Positions 1-4,683 of a stretch of DNA of 5,102 nucleotides are shown here, one piece after another. Both the position numbers and the translations under genes were made by a program. Position 1 is the first letter of the stretch, and each line of letters begins with the position of its first letter. The stretch lies in NCBI GenBank assembly GCA_012270665.1, contig JAAXHY010000363.1, positions 1 to 5,102 of the forward strand. The letters are read 5' to 3'. Source of the stretch: Dehalococcoidia bacterium (GTDB lineage Bacteria; Chloroflexota; Dehalococcoidia; SAR202; UBA11138). The notes below the pieces were generated by a model that made no database searches, was not told the origin of the DNA, and saw only the letters and a list, made by a program, of their open reading frames with translations.

Positions 1-3
1 TCG

Positions 4-360
4 TCACAACAGCCTGTATGGGACTCTAATCAGACGCTGCCTGGCCGGGTCAACTGCCAAGCCTATGCGCTCCAGCGTGTAAGCGCCCAGTATAGGCCCC
101 ATATCTTCATCTCCGAAAACCACGGCTGAATGGACTTCAACTCCCTCGACCCGAAGGATAGTCTCCCCTATCCGGTAGTCTCGGAAGCTGCCGTCTGCGA
201 GTTCGAAAGAGCCGCTATGTCGGGCTTCGACCCCTAGGCCGTCCAGGATTGGAGCCGGAACGATTGAGAAAGTAGCTCCAGTATCCACCAAAGCCTCCAC
301 CAGTTGGAAGCGTTCGCCCTGTGGATCTCCCACCCCTATCGGAACATTGAATAGTCCCAT
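4..360 (-). CDS. Retropepsin-like aspartic protease family protein (clan AA), 118 aa
   Basis: A small single-domain protein of the retroviral-type (clan AA) aspartic protease fold. Seen: the active-site triad motif D26-T27-G28-A29 in a hydrophobic setting (LVDTGATFSIVP), and near the C-terminus the family's second hydrophobic-hydrophobic-Gly element, ILG at 90-92, followed by TLERIGLAVDP, a typical ending for bacterial stand-alone members. It has no signal peptide or membrane segment, so it is probably cytoplasmic. Such proteins have one catalytic Asp per chain and must dimerise to be active; proteolysis has rarely been shown for bacterial versions, so activity is inference. The ATG start at 360-358 is preceded by AGGGAG (377-372), which overlaps the stop codon of the RraA-like gene upstream. 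The gap is only 15 nt, so the two are probably co-transcribed and perhaps translationally coupled. The stop codon (TGA) is at 6-4, so the gene is complete. Family assignment is good; the cellular substrate is unknown. Confidence 0.85.
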   Translation of the reverse strand: MGLFNVPIGVGDPQGERFQLVEALVDTGATFSIVPAPILDGLGVEARHSGSFELADGSFRDYRIGETILRVEGVEVHSAVVFGDEDMGPILGAYTLERIGLAVDPARQRLIRVPYRLL

Positions 361-375
361 AGCTGAAATCTCTCC

Positions 376-1071
376 CTAATACCTCTGGGCGAGCATCTCC
401 TTGAGCCCCTCGACAGTGAATTCAGGCGAGTTGGCGTATCCGATCAGTTCTTGCTCGTTATTCTCTACTCTCTTGACGGCATCGGGAATCTCGGCCGCGA
501 TGTCGCGCGGCACCTTGATTACGCCGTGCTGGTCGCCCTGGATGATGTCTCCCGAATTGACCTCGAGGCCGCCGATTTTCACAGGGACGCCCACATCGGT
601 TATGTGAACATAGGCGTGGGAGACGAGTACACAGGAGGCAAACGCGAAGAAGCCGACTTCCTGCATCTCGTCCAGGTCGCGAACGCCGCCATTCGTAACT
701 GTGCCGACCGCGCCCAGCGCTCGGTGCAGGTTGGCCTGTACCTCTCCCCAGAACGAGCCAATCGGATTGGGGTAGTCAATGTCCTCGAGAACGAGCACCC
801 TGGGGGCCGGGACCTTCATGATCTCGTCCACCCACTCGGTTCTGGAGACATTCATGTGGGCGGAGGGCGGAGCGTCAGCGGCTATCTTCGCGGTGACCGC
901 GTATCCAATCATGTGGCCCATGTTCGGGAAGACGCTCTTGATCTCCGGGCCCATGAAACCGACGTTGCGGGGCTGAACGGAGAATGTCTCAATCGCGTTT
1001 GCTATCGAGCAAGACGGTATCTGGCGCAGCGTTTCGAGAAGTTCGGAGTCTATTGGCTTGATGTCTGGCAC
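376..1071 (-). CDS. RraA-like family protein (4-hydroxy-4-methyl-2-oxoglutarate aldolase / oxaloacetate decarboxylase type), 231 aa
   Basis: A member of the RraA / HMG aldolase family, often mislabelled as dimethylmenaquinone methyltransferase. Characterised enzyme members use a divalent metal to cleave or decarboxylate 2-oxo acids such as 4-hydroxy-4-methyl-2-oxoglutarate and oxaloacetate, releasing pyruvate. Seen: the core GSFWGE at 105-110, then GAVGTVTNGGVRD at 120-132. E110 and R131-D132 are separated exactly as in the family's D-x20-R-D motif, with Glu in place of the usual Asp. R131 should bind substrate carboxylate and D132 the metal. The GDIIQGDQHGV segment (174-184) matches the usual PGD-x-D-x-x-GV C-terminal element. 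The length is typical for the family. The start is GTG at 1071-1069, with a perfect AGGAGG at 1085-1080 and an 8-nt spacer. It lies between the OsmC-like gene (57-nt gap) and the retropepsin-like gene (15-nt gap). The true substrate is unknown. A non-catalytic RNase E regulator role is unlikely given the catabolic neighbours. Confidence 0.9.
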   Translation of the reverse strand: MPDIKPIDSELLETLRQIPSCSIANAIETFSVQPRNVGFMGPEIKSVFPNMGHMIGYAVTAKIAADAPPSAHMNVSRTEWVDEIMKVPAPRVLVLEDIDYPNPIGSFWGEVQANLHRALGAVGTVTNGGVRDLDEMQEVGFFAFASCVLVSHAYVHITDVGVPVKIGGLEVNSGDIIQGDQHGVIKVPRDIAAEIPDAVKRVENNEQELIGYANSPEFTVEGLKEMLAQRY

Positions 1072-1079
1072 TTGTTGGT

Positions 1080-1085
1080 CCTCCT
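1080..1085 (-). promoter_or_regulatory. Strong ribosome binding site fixing the GTG start of the RraA-like gene
   Basis: AGGAGG on the minus strand, 8 nt before GTG 1071-1069. There is no in-frame ATG nearby, so this site decides the non-ATG start. Confidence 0.85.
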
Positions 1086-1106
1086 GGGACGATGATGTTA
1101 GTTTTA

Positions 1107-1122
1107 GCGGCGAACCCGCCGC
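1107..1122 (-). other. GC-rich intercistronic hairpin between the OsmC-like and RraA-like genes
   Basis: A perfect 6-bp inverted repeat, GCGGCG / CGCCGC, with a 4-nt loop (GGTT in the minus-strand reading). It begins 6 nt after the OsmC-like stop codon. On the minus strand it is followed by TAAAAC rather than a T-run, so it does not fit a classic intrinsic terminator. It may stabilise the upstream mRNA end, set a processing site, or reduce read-through into the RraA-like gene. The structure is seen; the role is inferred. Confidence 0.55.
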
Positions 1123-1128
1123 AGGTAT

Positions 1129-1578
1129 TCAAGTCTCAATTATCTCAAAATTGCTGGTGATTCGGGCGCGGCCCCCGACGGTAGCGCCTATTGAACAGTA
1201 TTTTTGCTCAGACAGGGTGATGGCGCGTCTCACCAGATGTTCTTTCAGACCGGAACCGCGCACCGTGTAGTGAATCTCGATGTCCTCCCAGGTCCAAGGG
1301 GGTTCGGGGTTCTGCTGCCCCCTCACGCTTATTTCTATTCCCTCGACCTTCTGGCGCATCCTTTCGAGGATGTTGACGACATCAATCCCGCTGCATCCGG
1401 CCAGGGCGGTCAGGAGCATGTCGCCGGGCATGAAGCCTTCGAACTCGGCGCCGTCGGACTGAGGCGCGTCCAGGGTAAGGGTGTGTCCATGCGTGTCGCG
1501 CGACTCGAACCTGAAGCCTCCTTCCCAGCTGAGGCTGACACTGCTCGACGGTCTTTCAGAGTCTGTCAATCGGCTCAC
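1129..1578 (-). CDS. OsmC family protein (YhfA-like thiol-dependent redox protein), 149 aa
   Basis: An OsmC/Ohr superfamily protein. Characterised members detoxify organic hydroperoxides through a pair of cysteines; the YhfA-like subgroup resembled here has no settled substrate. Seen: the first conserved cysteine C62 in MLLTALAGCSGIDVV (54-68) at the start of the central helix, then ILERMRQKVEGIEISVRG. The second cysteine, C128, lies in the family-typical SEQKYCSIGATV (123-134). The length matches the family (about 135-150 aa), and no signal peptide is present. It follows the cytochrome-like gene after a single base and precedes the RraA-like gene. The longest start is GTG 1578-1576, but GAGGTGA (1581-1575) lies over that GTG and sits 5 nt before an in-frame TTG at 1569-1567. 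The real protein may therefore be three residues shorter (146 aa). The family call is firm; the choice between peroxidase and another thiol chemistry is open. Confidence 0.92.
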   Translation of the reverse strand: MSRLTDSERPSSSVSLSWEGGFRFESRDTHGHTLTLDAPQSDGAEFEGFMPGDMLLTALAGCSGIDVVNILERMRQKVEGIEISVRGQQNPEPPWTWEDIEIHYTVRGSGLKEHLVRRAITLSEQKYCSIGATVGGRARITSNFEIIET

Positions 1579-1581
1579 CTC
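1575..1581 (-). promoter_or_regulatory. Ribosome binding site suggesting a TTG start for the OsmC-like gene
   Basis: GAGGTGA on the minus strand is a 7-base match to the anti-Shine-Dalgarno complement. It overlaps the upstream stop codon and the GTG at 1578-1576. A TTG at 1569-1567 lies at good spacing (8 nt after the GG), while the GTG lies inside the site. This favours TTG, but the GTG cannot be excluded. Confidence 0.5.
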
Positions 1582-1900
1582 ACTCGGGCATTCCGGCGTC
1601 TATCCATTTGGCAATCTCGTCAATCTCGTCGGGCTTGAGGAACGGGCCTCCCATAGGCATCCGGGGAATTGAGCCGAATCCTTTTCTGAGAGAAATGATC
1701 AGCGCGGTCTCCTCGGCAGGCACTCCCGGCTCGATGAATTTGCTCCCCATAGACTCGTCGTTAGCAAGCTCCTGCGGTGTGGCCCAGGAGTAGGAGTGGA
1801 TACCGGGAAGGCCCTTTCTGCCTTCTTTGCGCTCCCATCTTGCCATGATGTTGTCCAAGAGTTCGCGGACTCTGGGCCAAGTGGTGGTTTGTGAACTCAT
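1580..1900 (-). CDS. Cytochrome c-like domain protein lacking the haem-binding CxxCH motif, 106 aa
   Basis: A small soluble protein without a signal peptide. Its C-terminal half (about 56-106) reads like the end of a cytochrome c domain: IEPG, then MPMGGP at 81-86, then LKPDEIDEIAKWIDAGMPE, matching the usual MPxGGP-x-LSxxEIxxIxxWIDxGAP pattern. Met81 sits where the axial haem Met would be. The protein has no cysteine at all and a single His (H35), so covalent c-type haem attachment is not possible. The N-terminal half (WPRVRELLDNIMARWERKEG) looks helical and charged. The ATG start at 1900-1898 was chosen over a longer upstream frame. The reasons are that the leftward promoter lies at 1944-1972, the protein-like pattern begins here, and the frame upstream is Cys/Arg-rich and non-coding in look. 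The ribosome site is weak (GGGA). This is the first gene of the leftward operon, one base from the OsmC-like gene. Its function is unknown; the fold assignment is by pattern only. Confidence 0.75.
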   Translation of the reverse strand: MSSQTTTWPRVRELLDNIMARWERKEGRKGLPGIHSYSWATPQELANDESMGSKFIEPGVPAEETALIISLRKGFGSIPRMPMGGPFLKPDEIDEIAKWIDAGMPE

Positions 1901-1943
1901 AAGCCGTTCCCGCGCGGAGATTGCTGAACATATGTCGAACCGC

Positions 1944-1972
1944 ATATTATCCATACACGATTGTACAGTCAA
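1944..1972 (-). promoter_or_regulatory. Sigma70-type promoter for the leftward operon
   Basis: On the minus strand, TTGACT (1972-1967) is followed by a 17-nt spacer and TAATAT (1949-1944). An overlapping GATAAT (1951-1946) is an alternative -10 with a 15-nt spacer. Transcription should begin near 1937, giving a leader of about 36 nt before ATG 1900. This also argues against any longer reading frame upstream for the first gene. An 8-bp palindrome, ACATATGT (1928-1935), lies at the expected start site. Confidence 0.7.
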
Positions 1973-1982
1973 TCTTAACAGA

Positions 1983-1995
1983 CTTGCGCGGCAAG
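1983..1995. repeat. Inverted repeat CTTGC-GCG-GCAAG
   Basis: Perfect 5-bp arms around a 3-bp centre, ending 10 bp upstream of the leftward -35 (1972-1967). The position would suit an activator or repressor operator. The GCAAGC at its right side (1991-1996) recurs at 2047-2052 within the larger repeat. Short palindromes arise by chance, so the role is tentative. Confidence 0.35.
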
Positions 1996-2047
1996 CAGGA
2001 TGGACACAACACTCCGTGTGAATGCGAGGACGGGGGCAGCAAAGCCG

Positions 2048-2084
2048 CAAGCGCAACCAGTTCGCACTTGACCGAGTGCGCTTG
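2048..2084. repeat. Long-loop inverted repeat CAAGCGCA / TGCGCTTG
   Basis: Perfect 8-bp arms at 2048-2055 and 2077-2084 with a 21-nt loop. Pairing can be extended by CCG (2045-2047) with CGG (2086-2088) across a one-base bulge. Its right arm shares bases with the shorter palindrome at 2063-2080, so the two structures cannot form together. It could be a DNA operator or, if transcribed, a switchable RNA stem. Confidence 0.45.
2063..2080. promoter_or_regulatory. Candidate operator CGCACT-N6-AGTGCG over the rightward -35
   Basis: Perfect 6-bp inverted arms separated by 6 bp, an 18-bp dyad of the size bound by dimeric helix-turn-helix regulators. It covers the candidate -35 TTGACC (2068-2073) of the rightward promoter, a typical repressor position. 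No regulator gene is in the window, so the binding protein is unknown. Confidence 0.4.
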
Positions 2085-2096
2085 TCGGATTAACCT
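2068..2096 (+). promoter_or_regulatory. Candidate promoter for the rightward cluster
   Basis: TTGACC (2068-2073) is followed by 17 nt and TAACCT (2091-2096). The -35 is good and the -10 poor (3 of 6 bases, including the first T, second A and last T). A second TTGACG at 2096-2101 has only a weak -10 downstream. If correct, the leader to ATG 2193 would be about 90 nt. Confidence 0.35.
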
Positions 2097-2180
2097 TGAC
2101 GCGAGTTTCTACCATGGGGAATAGACCCTCGTTCGGGCGTTTTGCGATGGGCTCGCCAGGGCCTTGCGACGCCCTTGAGA

Positions 2181-2186
2181 AAGGAG
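2181..2186 (+). promoter_or_regulatory. Ribosome binding site fixing the GarR-like start
   Basis: AAGGAG lies 6 nt before ATG 2193. It lies inside the longer open frame starting at 2142, and it selects 2193 as the true start. There the protein begins just ahead of its nucleotide-binding strand, as is usual for the family. Confidence 0.8.
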
Positions 2187-2192
2187 AACAAG

Positions 2193-3089
2193 ATGCCAAG
2201 CGGAGAAGTAGGATTTATTGGTCTGGGCATTATGGGGCGCCCGATGGCGCGTAACCTGATGAAAGCGGGATACTCGCTCACAGTCTATGATGTCGTGGGT
2301 TCGGCTATGGAAGAGGTGGTCGGCGACGGAGCGAAGCCCGCTTCCTCTGCGGCGGAAGTGGCGGCGGCGACGCCGACGGCCATCACCATGGTCCCAGACT
2401 CAGCTGACTCGGAGGCGGCGATCCTGGGCGAGAATGGAGTTCTGGAGGGCGCGTCGGCAGGTTCGGTCGTGATAGACATGAGCTCAATCGCTCCCGCGAG
2501 TTCGCAGAAGATAGCGGCGGCGTGCGAGGCTCAGGGCGTAGCGTTCCTGGACGCCCCCGTGTCAGGAGGTGAACCTGGCGCCATATCGGGAACTCTCGCC
2601 ATAATGGTGGGCGGCAAACAGGACGTGTTCGACACACACGTTGGCTTGCTGGAAGCGATGGGATCGAGCATCGTGCTGTGCGGCGATTACGGAGCTGGAA
2701 ACACAACCAAACTGGCGAACCAGATAATCGTGGCGGCGAACATCGAAGCTGTTGGTGAAGCGCTGACTCTCGCCAGGAAAGCCGGCCTAGACCCGAACGT
2801 CGTTTTCGACGCAATCAAGGGCGGTCTGGCCGGGTCCAACGTACTGAACGCCAAGGGCCCAATGATGATCGAGGGGAATTTCAATCCGGGCTTCAGAATC
2901 GTCCTTCACCACAAGGATCTGAACAACGCCCTCCTCACGGCCAAAGAGCTCGGGGTGGGCCTCCCCGTGACCTCCCTTGTACAGCAGATGATCGTCTCGC
3001 TCATGAACGAGGGCAAAGGCAACGCGGATCATTCCGCCATCGCAAATTTCATCGAGGACATGGCCGGGGTAGCGATCAGCGGCGACTAG
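2193..3089 (+). CDS. GarR-like beta-hydroxyacid dehydrogenase (2-hydroxy-3-oxopropionate reductase type), 298 aa
   Basis: A cytoplasmic NAD(P)-dependent enzyme of the 3-hydroxyisobutyrate dehydrogenase family. Seen in order: the N-terminal Rossmann motif GFIGLGIMG (7-15, G10-x-G12-x-x-G15); the substrate-binding signature DAPVSGG (120-126) with S124; and the catalytic lysine K173 in GAGNTTKLANQ (168-178), with N177. Next come GGLAGSNVL (210-218) and GFRIVLHHKDLNNAL (233-247). The last two segments resemble tartronate semialdehyde reductase (GarR/GlxR) more than 3-hydroxyisobutyrate dehydrogenase. GarR reduces tartronate semialdehyde to D-glycerate in glycolate and glucarate breakdown. The length of 298 aa is standard. 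It is followed after 45 nt by a GMC oxidoreductase on the same strand with no terminator between, so co-transcription is likely. The family is certain; the substrate is not, since these enzymes often act on other beta-hydroxyacids or their semialdehydes. The longer frame from 2142 is rejected because the ribosome site lies inside it. Confidence 0.93.
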   Translation: MPSGEVGFIGLGIMGRPMARNLMKAGYSLTVYDVVGSAMEEVVGDGAKPASSAAEVAAATPTAITMVPDSADSEAAILGENGVLEGASAGSVVIDMSSIAPASSQKIAAACEAQGVAFLDAPVSGGEPGAISGTLAIMVGGKQDVFDTHVGLLEAMGSSIVLCGDYGAGNTTKLANQIIVAANIEAVGEALTLARKAGLDPNVVFDAIKGGLAGSNVLNAKGPMMIEGNFNPGFRIVLHHKDLNNALLTAKELGVGLPVTSLVQQMIVSLMNEGKGNADHSAIANFIEDMAGVAISGD

Positions 3090-3121
3090 CCGAACACCGT
3101 CATCAGAGAGTGGAAGGCCAA

Positions 3122-3127
3122 AAGGAG
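3122..3127 (+). promoter_or_regulatory. Ribosome binding site of the first GMC gene
   Basis: AAGGAG with a 7-nt spacer to ATG 3135, inside the 45-nt gap after the GarR-like stop. It confirms the start immediately ahead of the FAD-binding strand. Confidence 0.8.
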
Positions 3128-3134
3128 CGCAGGC

Positions 3135-4682
3135 ATGAAGTACGACTACATCGTCATAGGGGCTGGTTCGGCGGGCGCGATTCTAGCTACCAGGCTCACA
3201 GAGGATCCATCTAAATCGGTCTTGCTACTGGAGGCGGGCCCGGATTACGCCGAGATGGAAGACCTGCCGGACGAAGTCCGCTACGGATACGCCACCGCAA
3301 CGGACATCATGACCAGCGATCACAACTGGCAGTTCACGGGTCGAGCTACAGGTTCGGCGGAGCCGATGCTCGTTCCCAGGGGCAAGGTAACGGGCGGGTC
3401 GTCGGCCATCAATGGGCAGATATTCCTGCGCGGAGTTCCGGAGGATTACGACAACTGGGCTTCCTGGGGCAACGATGAGTGGGGGTTCGAGGACTGCCTG
3501 CCCTACTTCCGCAAGCTGGAGACGGATACGACCTATTCCGACGACTTCCACGGAACGGACGGGCCGATCATCTGTCACAGATTCCAGCCCGAGACCTGGC
3601 AGGATGCCTCGAAAGCCTTCTACCAAGCCTGTCTGGACTATGGGTTCGATGATTGCCCCGACCATAACGATCCGGACTCGACCGGCGTCGGCCCGCTCCC
3701 GCTCAACAATCCGAACGGAATCAGGTGGAGCACCAACCTGGGATACCTCAGCCTGTCCAGGCATCGGTTGAACCTGACGATCCGGGCCAACTGCACGGTC
3801 CACAGGATCGAGTTCGAATGCAACAGGGCAACAGGCGTAGTGGTGGAGAGCGGCGGTGAGGTCTTCACCGTTCAAGGAGATGAGGTCATACTGAGCGCGG
3901 GCGCGGTTGGATCGCCGCAGATTCTCATGCTGTCCGGCGTCGGCCCATCTGAACACCTGGAAGAGGTAGGGATTCCGGTCGTCCACGACCTACCCGGAGT
4001 TGGACAGAACCTGCGCGATCATCCGCTGGTCTATGTGACCTGGAGAGCCAAACACGAACACGAATTCGACCTCCAAGGCCCCAGGATGCAATTCGGTCTG
4101 CGTTACACCGCGACCGGCTCGGACCTCAGAAACGACATGATCGTTTACATGAATACGTTCGCCACAGAGCGTGTCAATCGCGGCGGGAACCGAATGGAAC
4201 CCATCGGCATAAGGATGATCATCGCGCTCGACCTAGCCGTCGGTTCCGGCGAATTGAAGCTGAATTCAGCGGATCCTACTGACCAGCCGATTCTGGATTA
4301 CAACTACTTCACCGAGGAGTTCGACAGGGAGCGGATGCGCGAGGCGGTTCGGATATGTTCCAAGATGGGCGAGCACGAAGCGTGGAGCGACATCATCGAG
4401 GAACGAATCGAACCTCCCGAGGAAGTGATGGATTCAGACGACGATCTGGACGAGTGGATGGCGCGAGAGGTTACAACGGGGCACCACATCTCATGCACGA
4501 ACAAGATGGGGCCAGCGGACGATCCGATGGCAGTGGTTGATCAGTACGGTCGGGTTCATGGTCTCGGTGGCCTGCGCGTGATTGACGCTTCGGTAATGCC
4601 GGACTGTGTGAGGGCGAACATCAACGTGACCACGATGATGATAGGCGAGAAGATAGCGGACTTCATCAAGGAGGGTCGCTGA
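3135..4682 (+). CDS. GMC family FAD-dependent oxidoreductase (choline dehydrogenase-like), 515 aa
   Basis: A glucose-methanol-choline family flavoenzyme that would oxidise a primary or secondary alcohol, passing electrons to oxygen or another acceptor. Seen: the N-terminal FAD motif IGAGSAG (8-14) with the ribose-binding E33 in LLLEAG; GMC signature 1 around [15 protein letters not shown] (81-95); and GMC signature 2 at 256-270 (GAVGSP, then SGVG). The C-terminal catalytic region has HH at 450-451, where H451 aligns with the conserved active-site His of HPxGTxxMG enzymes. N495 in RANIN aligns with the second active-site position, Asn in choline oxidase/dehydrogenase types and His in glucose oxidase. 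The usual HPxGT is changed to HISCT. It has a normal bacterial length (about 500-560 aa) and no signal peptide or membrane anchor. It lies 45 nt after the GarR-like gene and 1 nt before a paralogous GMC gene. Choline is not implied; the substrate is unknown. Confidence 0.94.
   Translation: MKYDYIVIGAGSAGAILATRLTEDPSKSVLLLEAGPDYAEMEDLPDEVRYGYATATDIMTSDHNWQFTGRATGSAEPMLVPRGKVTGGSSAINGQIFLRGVPEDYDNWASWGNDEWGFEDCLPYFRKLETDTTYSDDFHGTDGPIICHRFQPETWQDASKAFYQACLDYGFDDCPDHNDPDSTGVGPLPLNNPNGIRWSTNLGYLSLSRHRLNLTIRANCTVHRIEFECNRATGVVVESGGEVFTVQGDEVILSAGAVGSPQILMLSGVGPSEHLEEVGIPVVHDLPGVGQNLRDHPLVYVTWRAKHEHEFDLQGPRMQFGLRYTATGSDLRNDMIVYMNTFATERVNRGGNRMEPIGIRMIIALDLAVGSGELKLNSADPTDQPILDYNYFTEEFDRERMREAVRICSKMGEHEAWSDIIEERIEPPEEVMDSDDDLDEWMAREVTTGHHISCTNKMGPADDPMAVVDQYGRVHGLGGLRVIDASVMPDCVRANINVTTMMIGEKIADFIKEGR
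4668..4675 (+). promoter_or_regulatory. Ribosome binding site for the TTG start of the second GMC gene
   Basis: AAGGAGGG lies within the last codons of the first GMC gene, 8 nt before TTG 4684. It is a near-ideal site, and it supports a TTG start coupled to termination of the upstream gene. Confidence 0.85.
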
Positions 4683-4683
4683 G

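Larger units (their letters stand above)
1901..2192. other. Divergent non-coding control region
   Basis: This 292-bp stretch separates the two divergent clusters. I find no credible gene in it; the open frames crossing it have no family resemblance, and several are rich in Cys, Arg or Ser. It carries the leftward promoter, a weak candidate rightward promoter and several inverted repeats. The stretch 2102-2180 holds no structure I can support beyond leader sequence ahead of the GarR-like ribosome site. Confidence 0.7.

Noticed and set aside
451..1095. 214-codon open frame on the plus strand opposite the RraA-like gene
   Set aside because: It is the antisense shadow of a well-supported family gene on the minus strand; its product shows no family motifs.
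1107..1122. Intrinsic terminator after the OsmC-like gene
   Set aside because: The hairpin is real, but on the transcribed strand it is followed by TAAAAC with no T-run, so it is reported only as a hairpin.
1901..2056. N-terminal extension of the cytochrome-like gene to an ATG at 2056
   Set aside because: The extension would cross the leftward promoter. It is Cys/Arg-rich without pattern and supplies no CxxCH motif; ATG 1900 fits the promoter position.
2142..2192. Upstream start for the GarR-like protein adding 17 residues
   Set aside because: The AAGGAG ribosome site lies within this extension, 6 nt before ATG 2193, and family members begin just before the Rossmann strand.
1975..2199. Possible small gene on the minus strand in the divergent region
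   Set aside because: No ribosome site of note, Ser/Pro/Arg-biased product, and it overlaps the GarR-like start and the control region.
2383..2814. 143-codon minus-strand frame inside the GarR-like gene
   Set aside because: Arg/Ser/Pro-rich shadow of the coding strand with no domain resemblance.
3090..3134. Possible terminator between the GarR-like and first GMC genes
   Set aside because: No GC-rich stem followed by a T-run in the 45-nt gap; it contains only the next ribosome site.
3225..3986. 253-codon open frame on the minus strand inside the first GMC gene
   Set aside because: The opposite strand encodes a full GMC protein with all signatures. The antisense product is Arg/Val-rich and has no recognisable domain; long antisense frames are expected in GC-rich genes.
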